In this document: one piece after another, positions 11,470 through 22,795 of the stretch
Position numbering within the stretch: position 1 is the first letter of the stretch
Layout: each line of letters opens with the position of its first letter
The notes under the pieces: model-generated
What the model saw: only the letters and a program-made list of their open reading frames with translations
The model's database searches: none
Told to the model about the DNA's origin: nothing
Translations under genes and position numbers: made by a program
From: Cristatella mucedo
Lineage: Eukaryota; Bryozoa; Phylactolaemata; Cristatellidae
Assembly (NCBI GenBank): GCA_009760855.2
Contig: WPIO01000004.1
Coordinates: 10,845,501-10,909,500, forward strand
Direction of reading: 5' to 3'
DNA: 64,000 bases

Positions 11470-12910
11470 TCGGCAACAGCTGACCAATGGACAATATCCG
11501 GCCAACCGACAGAGGCGCTTCCTACTCGGTGGCTACACTCTTATCAGCAGGAGGACGGATGCGTAGACTGCTGCATGCGCCGGCTCCGGTAAGCTGCACC
11601 GAAGAGGACGCTCACGATCGAATGACCTGCAATCGAAGACGACAACGACGTCGAAGAAGTCTCGATGAATTCCAAGTCCAGCCAGTACAGGGCGACCGTT
11701 GACACAGGCCTCAGCCTGGTAGCAGCCGACGATGCAAGCCAAGGAGCAGGTCGGGGTTCGGCAGCAGCCCGATGCCGATACCGACTGCCTGCCTGCCTGC
11801 TCTGCCTGCACTTTGAGAAGGCTTTTGAAAGGGGACACCCGCCTTCGAGTTATCTTTAATGAGTCAGATTCGAGCCAGAGGGCCAGACCGGAAGCAGGCA
11901 GCCTCGGGTGGGCGGGCAGGCAGCCAGCAGAAGTGGGTGAAGGCCGGTGGCTGCCGGAGAGCCAAGAACAGAGCAGCAGCAGAGAGGGTGCCAGGCAGGG
12001 GCAAATTCCTGGAGCAAATGCCACAGGCTCCAAGCTGTCAACTTGAGGGGCGTCGGTAGTTCGACTGGGCAGAGGACGAGACGAACGGCGAAACAAATAA
12101 CACGACTTGTAGTTTGCCCTCGTGCAGAACCCTGCCAGGAGCATTTAAGCCGAGGGCTGACACCAACCTACTAGCACCGACGCCGGCAGACTCCGGAAAA
12201 GCTGCACGACCGCAGGCAGGCCATCGTCATAAAAGTATCCCAGTGCACGGAAGGGTTGCCACCGACAGGGCCCGCCCACCGCCGCCAAGAGTCGACCGAC
12301 GGCCGAAAGAAAATCCGGAGGATCTCGAAACGCGATCGTCGAAACGCGATCGTCGAAACGCGATCGTTTTGCCGCCACGCTGGACGGGGACGGCAAAGAA
12401 GAGGAAAAGCGGGGCGGCAGCCGTTTTTCGAGCAACACACGTGAGGGCCCGTCGAGAGCGAGCGAGCTTGGCTGCGGCAGCAACGCCCAAGGGTAAGGGC
12501 GGAGGAGCTCAGCTGCACTGGCACCTGGCTCGAAGGGGAGCTGCCGGTCGGGAGCTGCAGCAGCAGCAGCAGCAAAGCAGCAGCTTCGGCAGCTGCCACA
12601 CGAAGGCCAGCCGGCCACTTGGTGAGAACCACTTCATTATGCTCAAATGCTGATTCTGAGCCTGCTGGAAAAAAAGGCTCTTAACTAACTTCGCCCCGAC
12701 AGGAGGTGCCCCGAGCAGAGGCTGGCAAGGGGTCCTCCGGAGGCTATAGAGAGGAAGGAACTGCCCAGCACCAGCTGTTAATAGACTAGTAGACTAATAG
12801 AATTTGGGCGCCGATAATGGCAAGCACCTGCTTGCTACCACCAACTGCTTTTCTCAGAAACCATATAGCGCTTTGGCTGCTAGTGACACTGCCCCTCCCC
12901 ACACTTTCTC
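11470..12910. other. GC-rich island, no assigned gene
   Basis: CpG-rich DNA with long open frames in several phases on both strands, as expected from composition. It contains the 14-bp triple repeat and a CAG run (12555-12575). It could hold the promoter of the minus-strand exon at 10669-11468. Confidence 0.4.
12325..12368. repeat. 14-bp tandem repeat, 3 copies
   Basis: CGAAACGCGATCGT is repeated three times in direct tandem, in a GC-rich island. The unit contains the palindrome CGATCG. Confidence 0.93.
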
Positions 12911-12966
12911 CACACACACACACGCGCACACACACACACACACACGCGCGCGCGCACGCGCACACA
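12911..12966. repeat. (CA)n/(CG)n alternating purine-pyrimidine run
   Basis: CA repeats mixed with CGCGCGCG; the alternation is the type that can adopt Z-DNA. Confidence 0.9.
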
Positions 12967-14074
12967 CTCTCCTCGCACTTTCACTCTCTCCCCTCTCAAT
13001 CTCTAACCAGCCACGAAGTAGGCACTGGTTTTATCACACCAGTCTAGGCACGAAAAACGATGCTTCCTGCAGTTGTAATTGCTCTAGCAGACCTCCATAC
13101 GCGACCCATAAACAACAAGCAGGTACATCAAATTTATTCCAAGTACATAGTGGGTTTTTGAGCATCCGACCGCACAGCAATTAGCACCATAGAGGCAGAA
13201 TCCCGGGACTATCGGGCGGGAACCGGGCTATGCAAATCGTTTGTAATCTCCACTAAGGGCTACTTGGCCATTTCCCGACCTACAGTAGCACTGCAATCTT
13301 TTCGTTGTTGACTGCATAAGTATTTCCGTTTCTGTGGCCACGTTCGGCTGCTCCTAATAGCCACCACGATTAACACACTCCCGCCAGCTTAGCAATTTCG
13401 GGCCACACGTCTAGATCAACACTGGCACGACTGCACAGTTGACGGTTTAGATCGGCTTATACCAGCTGGCATCCAGACGATGATTGGACTGCAGTTTCAG
13501 CTGCCACTTCAGCTGGCTTTGTTTTGGTCAATATTGCCAAAACGCTTGCTTGTTGGCTCAAAGATGCATTTTAATTACCATATACGATATAATGACATGG
13601 GCTAACAAGAGATCTGCACCAGATATTGCTTTAACTTTGAATTTAACCCAACAAAAGCACAAGCTGAACAGCAGCTGCTTTCCTTCGGGCATCGTGCAAA
13701 TATTGCCTTTCGATTGTCCTAGATACGCACGTTTGAGTGGTCCTTGTTAGGGCCGTGCCTGCCGACCAGACAGGCTGTGTCACTGATCTACGGATCCTGG
13801 CTACATACTGCCGGCACTAGAACCATCTCGTAGCTGTGGTACGTGACATGCCTTGCCGTGTTTTTCCAAGGCCTCTTGCTAAGGAATAGCATAGATTGAT
13901 ACAATTTTGCTCACTAAGTGAGGATAGTACACAGCCACCTAACCAGCTGTGAGTGTGTCCTCGGTGCTACACCCAACGGATAGATGAATATGTGCACGCA
14001 TGCACGCACGCACACACACATACACGAATGCCTGCTTATCAGAATTGTCTTTTTTAAGACTTGACTTTCGCCCA
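12967..14074. other. No supported gene
   Basis: No coding or repeat signal beyond a short CACGCA/CA cluster near 14000-14025. Confidence 0.4.
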
Positions 14075-14255
14075 TGGGGTCTTAGCCTAGGGGTAATGAG
14101 CTAGCACTTGGCAAAGGTCGGGGGGGGGGGGGGGGGGGAGAGCGGGACCGAGTACTGAAGCAGGCAATTCTTTACTGCCCACTGCAAGCAGGAGTGATAG
14201 CGGCTATGGTTCTACTGCCTGCTATATAATGAGGATGCTGAATCTGCTGAATTGT
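14075..14255 (+). mobile_element. SINE-B copy containing a 19-base G run
   Basis: A head with TCTTAGCCTAGGGGTAATGA, then a run of 19 G at 14120-14138, then TTTACTGCCCACTGCAAGCAG, GTGATAGCGGCTATGGTTCT and ACTGCCTGCTATATAATGAG. The G run replaces part of the tRNA-like region and has probably expanded. Confidence 0.68.
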
Positions 14256-14659
14256 ACATAATAATTCGTATGCACAGCAGCAGAACATCAGTTTCACTTA
14301 ATCAGCTGCCCGGGGCTTAGCTACGACGCTCGACGCTACGATGCTGCCGACAGGTTGGTTCACCCATTTTTCACAACCGTGACTAGAGGCACTTCCCACT
14401 CACGTGCATCTACATATCGATGATCAGCATAAATCACTCAACGGGTCTGGCCTGTCATCGTCAGGGATGCCATGCCCAAGCCAAGTGCAGACCGGTTCCG
14501 ACTGAGTGTCCACACATATGCAGTGAACCCACAGAAATTTAAATTAGCGCCTTTTGCAAGTGAGGGTATGGATGACTTCGGGCAGCGAAGCATAAGGCGC
14601 CTCTCAAAGATGACTCGGCGCATAAACGTGTCAGCTAAACGTGACGCTGAGCTGTCGAT

Positions 14660-14735
14660 CGACCGTAGTGCTAACCGTAGCGCTCCGCAGGACCGGAGTG
14701 CTAACCGTACCGGAGTGCTAACCGTAGTGAGCGTC
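14660..14735. repeat. Short imperfect tandem repeat
   Basis: AGTGCTAACCGTA occurs three times, at about 14666, 14697 and 14715, the last two spaced 18 bases apart with ACCGG between. Confidence 0.8.
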
Positions 14736-14972
14736 TTCCCCAGTACAACACATTCTCCGTGAAAGCTGAATACTGGTAGGGCACATCGAGGTCGGTCCAG
14801 CAAGCTGCGTCTGTCGGAAATCGCAGAAGTAATGGATATAAACTCAACGTACGACCTTATAAAGCAAAGGCCGGCGACGATCGGCAGTCGGCGGGGCTAA
14901 AGCTGAGCGCGGTAGGACCCCCCCCCCCCCCCCGAGCCCCGGCGGCGTACGGCTACGGGAGTCGCCTTTTAC

Positions 14973-15173
14973 CTTGGGCGTCGATCGCGCCGGCAGAGTT
15001 TCAAGCCGATCGCCAGTGCGGCAGCGCAGTTCGCACGTGATGTCTCGCACGCTTGGCCGGGAACACGCGCCTGCCGGCGCCCGCGCGAACCAGTGCAGCG
15101 CCAACAGCAACCAGATTACCCTACCCACAGTCCGACGGCCGAGCTGCGGCCATTGCGGCTGCGGGCAGAGCAT
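14973..15173 (-). CDS. Candidate first exon with signal peptide
   Basis: The minus frame from ATG 15173 reads a charged start with RRTVGR, a hydrophobic core VIWLLLALHWFA, and a plausible cleavage site after APAGA, followed by CSRPSVRDITCELRCRTGDR with three Cys. It ends ACGCCCAAG|GTAAAA, a good donor. An in-frame ATG further out at 15254 would give 27 more residues. This looks like the first exon of a secreted or membrane protein from a GC-rich promoter region. No family was recognised and no second exon was found, so chance openness in GC-rich DNA remains possible. Confidence 0.35.
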
Positions 15174-15803
15174 GCGCGAAGGAGGCGTGGCTGGCGCAGA
15201 CGCAGGGTTGGCGATCGACGAAAAATGTGCGCCCGGCCCATAGCAAAGAGGCATCCGTTACCGAGTTACCCCGCGTTAATCCAGATTTGACGAAAAAACG
15301 GCGTCGCCGCCGGCGAAGTACGAATGGAAAAACCATGCGGCTCTTAGTATGACGTCGGCTAACGGAATTTCGACAACTCGAAGGGTTGCATAGCAAATCC
15401 CGTAAAATGCGCACGCATCTCTGCAAACGGCCTGGGCTGTCCAGCGGAAGAGGTACGCCGACAACACCAAACCTCAGGCCAACCTCGCGGAGCCTCAGTA
15501 GCACTGTCCTCGCCCTTCCCTCCCCTCCCCCCCCCCGACGGCGACGTGTTTTCGCTACACCCGGCAGCGGTCGGAATACCGAAAGGTTAAAAATAATGTC
15601 ACAGCGTCCATTATCGAAGCCGAGCGCTGATTTTTTGCATTTGAGTGGAAGTTTCGAAAATCGACCCACAGCTGCTGCATTTCTTCTAATTGCCAGTTCT
15701 TAATGTCATGAATTTCGTGGCCTAGGAGCTAAAGAAAATGGGTGCTGCTGTAGGGCCACAAGAGAGAGCTTGCTGGCTCGGGTAAAAAAGGCTGGGTGCC
15801 GAA

Positions 15804-15844
15804 TGCCGCTCGGCGCGCCGCCGCCGCCGACGCGCCGAGCGGCA
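15804..15844. repeat. Inverted repeat, 14-bp stem, 13-base loop
   Basis: TGCCGCTCGGCGCG and CGCGCCGAGCGGCA are exact reverse complements around a CCG-rich loop. Confidence 0.93.
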
Positions 15845-16010
15845 CTTCGGAGGCCGTGAGCAGGAGGACCGAAGCCAGAAGAAAAAATGCGACTCCTTTT
15901 GCCTCGCTGACAAAAGATCCCTTTACTCTACTAGTGGTGACCTCGACATTTTGTTTTCTGAGCCAAGTAGTGTAGCTCGGCTTTGAAACGATACTAATAG
16001 GTCGAATTAC

Positions 16011-16014
<4 letters not shown>

Positions 16015-16044
<30 letters not shown>
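16015..16044. repeat. (TA)15 microsatellite
   Basis: An uninterrupted TA run. Confidence 0.95.
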
Positions 16045-16048
<4 letters not shown>

Positions 16049-16174
16049 TTTTCTCCGATACACATATGCTACGAAGCTCGAGCCCACGACCTCGGTCATT
16101 AAATACATTCGCTCTGAACTTGGTCCCCGGCCTGGCACTTTATGGCTTTCCCATTAAGCAAGACGCCTATCCTC

Positions 16175-16328
16175 AATGCTATAGCCATGATAGTGCAGGA
16201 GGTAAGCCACTCGCTCTTCAAGACCGAGGTAGTGAGTTCGAATCCTGCAGTTGGGCGATCTGCAAGCGGCGGCGATAGCCGATAGGCCTCTTCTGCCGCC
16301 ATACAAATTAAGCTTTTAAATCAGCTTT
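16175..16328 (+). mobile_element. SINE-B copy
   Basis: Head CTATAGCCATGATAGTGCAG and GGTAAGCCACTCGCTCTTCA, B-box-like GAGTTCGAATCC, then CTGCAAGCGGCGGCGATAGC, CTCTTCTGCCGCCATACAAA and TTAAATCAGC. Confidence 0.78.
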
Positions 16329-16497
16329 TTAATGATCTTATGATCCGATTATCAACAATCAGATGCAATGATCACATTTTTTAATGATCCCAGCACCGGA
16401 CAGGTGTGCGGTGTGAAGGAACATCCGAGAACAGCGACATTTTTTCGGCGGTTTCGAGTCGTGACGGGGCTGCGTCCAGCTGGGCTGGTCTTCGCAC

Positions 16498-16615
16498 CAG
16501 TGTCTCGCCCAGGTGCTCGCCCCGATCATAGTCTGACCGAGGCTGTGGGCTCGTGGCGTATGTGAAGTGCCTGAATAGAGATTTTTTAAGTTATCCCAGG
16601 GCGCTATACAAGTGA
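16498..16615 (+). mobile_element. SINE-A copy, head damaged
   Basis: CAGGTGCTCGCCCCGATCAT, GACCGAGGCTGTGGGCTCG and the tail GAAGTGCCTGAATAGAGATT ... GGGCGCTATACAAGTG. The first tRNA-like bases are not recognisable and the B box is shortened. Confidence 0.68.
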
Positions 16616-17124
16616 ATTTTATTTTACATTTATCTGAGGATCTTTCATCACAAGTCAGGAACCGACAACGGTTCGGATTACGTCACGTCGCACGCCTCGC
16701 GCCATTTTTTGCTGGAGGACGCCGCGCGACAAATGTGGCCAGCAGCAGGCCAACTTCCGACTTGAGGCACGGCTGCTTTTACGGATCCAGCAAACCGAGA
16801 AACGCTCGCGGCAGCCCTCTTGCGCCGGCTCGTCGCACGCTTGCCGGTTCGGCTGCGGGTCAGCAGGAAAATGCATCGCGAGGAAAGCGGCGTTTCGTCC
16901 CGTTTACCGCGGTTCTGCGTCAGTTTCGCGATGGGTTCCCTACCTTGTAGGGACGTGGTGACTTGACTAGGCCGTTCGCGTCCAAGCAAAGCCGACACCC
17001 CTTCCGGAATGCCCGTGCGACAGTTAACTACTTTCCTTCACTTCACCCTCTACTTGTGACTAAATTTAAAGCGGCCCGTCTTGTCTAACATGACCTTGTC
17101 AGAACTACTTGACCAGCCCGAGCG

Positions 17125-17565
17125 ATGAATGTAATGTAATGTATCTCCTTCTGTAACTCCGCAAGGCCATAAAGACCACGTGGGTGTTACGCAGGAGAGT
17201 TTTGTATAGAGCGCTCACAGCCTAACCGGCTTTCGGTACGCATTCGGTAGCCAACAGACTTCGTCTCACGCAACAAAGAGAAAATGGGAAGCATAGCAGA
17301 GTCAGGAGAGCAGTTGAGGTTGTGAGTAGCAGGGAAGTAGCATGGAAGTAGCAGCTCAGGACCGCTGAAAAAGATGTGCCATAGTCGGCAGCATGAGAGT
17401 AGTCGTAGCGTAAGAATTGTGGAAGCTAGTTCCACAGTCTAGGACCTGCAGGGCTAAAGCATCTTTAAGCTGAGGAATGGAACAGCTAATTCATTGTCAA
17501 TACAGGACCTGAAGGCACGAGGAGGAGGCTGAGGCTGGAGCAGCAGTTCAGCTAGGTACGGAGAA
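17125..17565 (-). mobile_element. L2x LINE 3' fragment
   Basis: The 3' end ATGTATCTCCTTCTGTAACT is followed by TTTTGTATAGAGCGCTCACA; the minus frame reads [19 protein letters not shown] near the end. The copy runs up to a GCAGTTCAGCTAGGTACGGA block and is 5' truncated. Confidence 0.82.
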
Positions 17566-17887
17566 GTCAAGAAATAACAGGCTCGCTCGGCCGGAGGCGC
17601 CGCCTACGAGGCTGCGTCGCCATTGTAATCGTAACTTCACCGGAAGCAGCCAGCAGAAGACGCCGAGTGACGTATGCGTGGCAGGTGGGCTCACTGAAGT
17701 GCCACCCACCCCACACCCAGCCACTGAGCTCTTGCGATCCATCTTTGAAAAAGTCCGATCGCTACGGGTTGGGCTCGTAGGTTTTGGTGGATTCAGACTC
17801 GAATGCTGGCACCTCAGTGCTAGGCGATATATCTATTCGTATACTTTCGGGCGGATAAGAAGCACAGACGGGCATTCGGGACACCGA

Positions 17888-18785
17888 CGACGTAATAATA
17901 ATAATAATAATATTGCACTTGATAAAGCGCCCTCAGAGAACTTAATCTCTTTCTAGGCGCTTTACATTTGCTGCAAAGTGATACGCAATAGAATAGTAAG
18001 TAAAATCATGCTTGAAAAACAAACAAAATGAATAACATGGTTAGGGGTTACATGCACTGGGTCAGCATGCAAATGTGGTTAGTGGCAGCATGAACAGTGT
18101 CAGCACGCATAAGCACATCGAGGACGAATCACAAGGACCCACTAAATGCTGTCCTAAATAGGTATGTTTTTAAGTTTCTTTTAAATGTGGTCAGGTCAGG
18201 GGATGTTCTGATGCAGGTCGGGAGGGAGTTCCAGGCTGTGGGAGCATACGAGCTAAATGCACGGTCTCCAAAGGATTTAAGGTTTGTATGAGGTATTTCT
18301 AGACTGTTGGATTCCAAAAAGCGAGTGGTACGATGCTTTGCCTGATGGGGTAGTATATCTGAAAGATAGGCTGGAGCCATAGAATGAAGAGACCTACAAG
18401 TGAGCGACAAAACCTTGAAGTCAATCCGTTGCTTGACTGGTAACCAGTGCAGGTCGGCGAGAAGTGGAGTAATGTGGCAACTGCGACGCTCACGACAGAC
18501 AAGCCTAGCTGCAGAGTTTTGCACCAGCTGCAATCGCCTGATCGCACATGCTGGTAGGCCAGTAAGCAGTGAGTTGCAGAAGTCGAGACGAGATGTCACG
18601 AATGCATGGACCAACTTGGACGTGGTATCCTTATCTAAACAAGCCCTAATTTTAGCAATGTTATGAAGCTGAAAATAGGCTGATTTGACTGTGGAGCTGA
18701 TGTGGTCGTCTAACGAGAGGTCGCTTTGGAATATGACACCTAGATAAATGAGAGAACGATAAAAGCACCAGAGCCCTGTCACTCT
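17888..18785 (-). mobile_element. L1x LINE 3' fragment, well preserved
   Basis: An AAT run at 17896-17911 marks the 3' end, followed by the AGCGCCCTCAGAGAACTTAA tail. The minus frame 18129-18782 is open for 217 codons: [40 protein letters not shown] and [20 protein letters not shown]. The uninterrupted frame suggests one of the younger copies here. Confidence 0.88.
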
Positions 18786-18984
18786 AGTGCATCACCTACC
18801 CCTAAGCGGGCACAAGCGCTCCAAGCGTTTCAACGTTGCCAATTTCGAACCTCACTAAGGACGCCGAAGTCGTCAGTCCAGCTGGTAGGAGTCCATACGG
18901 ACTTAGAATCAGCAGTGAAACTTTACTATGCAAACTCTAATCGCGCTATACAAAACGACGGTCGAAAGGGCACTACGGGCTTGT

Positions 18985-20020
18985 TTAGCTAAGGATACCA
19001 TATCTATGTGTCATATTCCAAAGTGACCTTTCGTTGGACGACCACATCAGCTCCACAATCAAGTCTGCCAACTCTAAGCTACATAGCATTGCTAAAATTC
19101 GGGCTTGCTTAGATAAAGTTACCACATCTAAGTTGGTCCACGCATTTGTGACATCCCGTCTTGACTTATGTGACTCACTGCTTGCTGATCTACCTGCATG
19201 TGCGATCAGAAGCTTGCAGCTGGTGTAAAACTCGGCAGCCAGGCTTGTCTGTCGTGAGCAGCTGCGGCATCACACCACTTCTCACCGACCTGCACTGGCT
19301 ACCAGTCAAGCAACGAATCGACTTCAAGGTTTTATCGCTCACTTTTAGGTCACTTCATTCTTTGGCTCCAGCCTACCTATCAGATCTACTCCCCCCACCA
19401 GGTTATGTATCGTACCACCCGCTTTTCGGAAACTAACTGTTTACCTTTACCTCGTACAAACCTCAAATCCTTTAGAGATCGTGCATTTAGTTTGTATGCT
19501 CTAAAAGCCTGGAACTCACTCCCTACTTTATAAAATAAATAAATAAATCTTAGCTGATTAAACAGCCTCTTTTTGTATAGCGACAGAAGAGCTTTTACGG
19601 CTATCACCACCGCTTGGAGTAGCGATAAAGGATCACCCACCGCAGGAATCGAACCCACGACCTCGGTCCCGAGGTCGTGAAAGCAACCGCCTTACCTGGT
19701 GCTTGCGTCACGACATCCCCTGACTTGACCACATTTAAAAAGAAATTAAAAACACACCCATTTATCACAGCATTTAGTGGGTCCCTATGATTCGTCCTTT
19801 CTGTACTTATGCATGCTGACACTGTGCATGCTGCCACTAACCACATTTGCATGCTGACCCTGTGCATGTCACCCCTAGCCATATTATTCATTTTATTTGT
19901 TTTTAAAGCATGATTTTACTTACTATTCTATTGCATATCACTTTGCAGCAAATAGCAAGCGCCTAGAAAGTTCTCTGAGGGCGCTTTATCAAGTGCATTA
20001 TTATTATTACTATTATTCCA
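18985..20020 (+). mobile_element. L1x LINE 3' fragment interrupted by SINE-B
   Basis: The same region as the neighbouring minus copy but inverted: [40 protein letters not shown] and AWNSLPTL. At about 19540 a SINE-B in minus orientation interrupts it; L1x resumes at about 19705 and ends with GCGCTTTATCAAGTGCATTA and an ATT run. Stops are more frequent than in the minus copy. Confidence 0.85.
19540..19705 (-). mobile_element. SINE-B copy inserted in L1x
   Basis: Minus strand: B-box-like GGGTTCGATTCCTGCGG, then CAAGCGGTGGTGATAGCCGT, CTCTTCTGTCGCTATACAAA, GGCTGTTTAATCAGCTAAG and an (ATTT)n tail. L1x sequence lies on both sides. The tRNA-like part carries an 11-bp palindrome. Confidence 0.8.
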
Positions 20021-21627
20021 TCAGAAGCACGACCGGCTTTGCAAGCTGCCGAAACTGGCTCACCAGCTCACATCTCTTTTGTGTGCATAATGCAATCTAG
20101 AGTGACCCTGTGCACTGCTTGAAGCAGCTATTGCCTACCGATTTCAGTTCAACTCTATAGCTCTAGAGCCCTGTCGACAGAGAGCTTGCAAATCAGAAAG
20201 TCCATTCGTACGCAATCAATTGTACACAAGGCATGCCTTGGCTAATTGAATCAACATTAAAGGCCCCCCCAATGCTGGAGACTAGCTTTCAGCCACCAGG
20301 CACTCACCGAGGCCTTTGAAGGCTGTGTGTGGGACAAATCGCCACAACCTGTCCCATGGTGCGTGGAGTGTGGCATCAACAGAGTTAACAACTGTTGTCA
20401 ACACGTCATTCTTGGATAGCCGGCTCGAAGCCAGACCCTCCCTATACAGCTAAGGGCTGAACACACCATCAATTTTTTGAGAGACAAGCACTCTTGGTGA
20501 ACTAAGCCCACGGCGCTAATGTGTGCAACCTTCTAACGAAGCTTGTAGCATTAACTGCTGCATTACCTAACAAAGAACAACTGCCATCTACCGTTTCTGT
20601 TTTGTGTATTCAACCTAACCACAACCTTACACAACCATCGTAGCCTTGTAATCATGGACCATCTGCAGTAGAGCAAGTGAATTCCACGGGTGGTAAGAGC
20701 CGGCTTCACTACAAGGGCCGCAACAGCGGAAGTCAGTTGTTTCATTCATGGACTGTTGCTCCAGCCTCCCAGCTGACTGCTTAGCTGACAGATCTCACGA
20801 AGACTAGTATATTGATGAGAAAAAACCCCAACACCGGGCCAAAGGGACGAGTGCAGCCGGCCGCGACCATCTATGCGACCATCTCTGTTCAGATTGTGAA
20901 CGACAAGAGTCGTTCAACGATGTTCAACGATCCTTCAAATTGCCCCCACCTGCTCGTTCGTCCCAGCTGACATTGGTCAGTGGGGGCAGAATTGGCTACA
21001 GATGTCCTATCGGTCCATTCCGACTTGGCTAGGGTAATTAATTATTCGTCCAACTGGCAAAGTCACTCTGCTGGACCGGTAAAAGACCTGCTGCCTTCAA
21101 CGTACCTGCGAGTGCCTTTGCATAAATCTCCCTACTCTCCACGTGAAGCCGTTCCGGTGCATTTTAAATTGTCTACAGTGACCATCGATTCGGTCAAACC
21201 AGTGCAGGCACGAGATCATGATTTATTGATGACTCAATCAAAGGAGGAGTGCACTCTTTCGCTATAGCTCTGGGTCTTCGGCTTCCTTTAGTGGGCAGGG
21301 AAACAGGTGCTTTGCAGCCATTCGAGTACCGGCCCTGCCGGGCACACTGCAGTTATGCTGACCACCAGCACGCCGGGGGGGGGGGGGGGTAGCTTGAAAA
21401 AAGCAACTCATGTACATGTAGTGCAAATGATGTCATGCAGGCACCCATGCACACGGATTTCAATACTTCTAGTAGCTCAGACTACACTATTACTCCATAA
21501 CAGTCAAACCTATATATAAGTGCCATTCAAAAGACTGGCAATGGTAGACGGCTTTCGGTTGTGCTCTGCATTTTCAAATTACTGCTTTATTGTCAACTGC
21601 CGCTAAAGGTCACATGCACGCTCGCTT

Positions 21628-21631
<4 letters not shown>
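20021..21631. other. No supported gene
   Basis: Only small local duplications: GCGACCATCT twice near 20870 and GTTCAACGAT twice near 20915, plus a 15-base G run at 21375-21389. Confidence 0.4.
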
Positions 21632-21708
<77 letters not shown>

Positions 21709-21735
21709 CAGCCATTCAAGAGTGCCTAGCACCAC

Positions 21736-21793
<58 letters not shown>
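21632..21793. repeat. Compound microsatellite (CA)37 and (CT)28
   Basis: A pure CA run (21632-21705), a 32-base spacer, and a pure CT run (21738-21793). Confidence 0.97.
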
Positions 21794-21796
<3 letters not shown>

Positions 21797-22635
21797 CTGT
21801 CTTGTGACTTTGGGGATACATGCAAGTGATCCAAGGTACAAGTCAAGTTAACTATTCTACTTCTATTTTATTCTATTTCATAGAATGTTTGATCTTTTGA
21901 GAACAAGAGCCCTAACAGAGTGCTTTAATTGGTCAGTCATCAAGCCTTTCTGAATGGGCATAGCTACTGCTACCCCATATAGGCCAGCTTCTCTCCAACG
22001 ACTTTCTTTTAGTAGCATCCCTTTTACAGCTTTCTCTAAGTCTCTGAACGGTAGACCTAAGCCATAACCATGTTCTGGTCTGCTCGCACTCATAAATTTG
22101 CCACTCATAAAGTCGCCAAAAGTCAAGGTGGGTGGTGGGAGCACAGCATTACATTATGAACAGCCGCTAGCCGATCAAGCCTCGTGGGATCAGGGAAATG
22201 GCTGTACCAATGCTTGAAAAAGGAAATAGGCCAGCAAGTCAACAGATTAGTACCATTTTGAAGTGCTCTACGTGGCTGACAGGATATTACCCGAGCAGCA
22301 ATTGACCCAACGACTCCGACGTAACGTGGGCTCCTACGGTCGGTGGCTCAAGCTAATAATGAAGAATGTCAAAGCAGCTAGAGTAATCTTTGGTGTCTGG
22401 GCTAATCCATGTAACCGTGGAAGCCCGTGAGTCGTCAGCACCGGCAGCCGATCACCATGGCGACGATGGTGGTGCTTTTGAACGAGAATGAGAAAGGAGA
22501 TATTAGCGACAGCCATAGCCTTGTCACTAACCCGTTGCTTAGTGGAAACTAGGATGCTCCTCCTGCGTCCCAGACCGTGCCCCTACTGTGCCCCTTAGCA
22601 TCAAGCAGGAGATAAAAAGGTTGGCTGGCTTATTT

Positions 22636-22795
22636 AAGAGCCTCATTTATACATCGACAGAGGAGCCTTAATGGCTATCACCACAGCTTGCTGTAAGTTG
22701 GTAATATGAAAAAATCGCCCACTACAGGACTAGAACCTACGACCTACGGTTGCAAAGAGCGAGCAGCTTACCCCTGGGCTAAGGCCCAGGGCCAG
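22636..22795 (-). mobile_element. SINE-B copy
   Basis: Minus strand: TAGCCCAGGGGTAAGCTGCT (A-box-like) and GTAGGTTCTAGTCCTGTAG (weak B box), then CAAGCTGTGGTGATAGCCAT, CTCCTCTGTCGATGTATAAA and TGAGGCTCTTAAATAAGCC. Confidence 0.72.

Noticed and set aside
12114..12653. Plus-strand open frame of about 180 codons
   Set aside because: It runs through the 14-bp triple repeat and a CAG run; overlapping frames on the other strand are equally open, so composition explains it.
21561..21851. Open frames of THTHTH and SLSLSL type
   Set aside because: Translations of CA and CT microsatellites.
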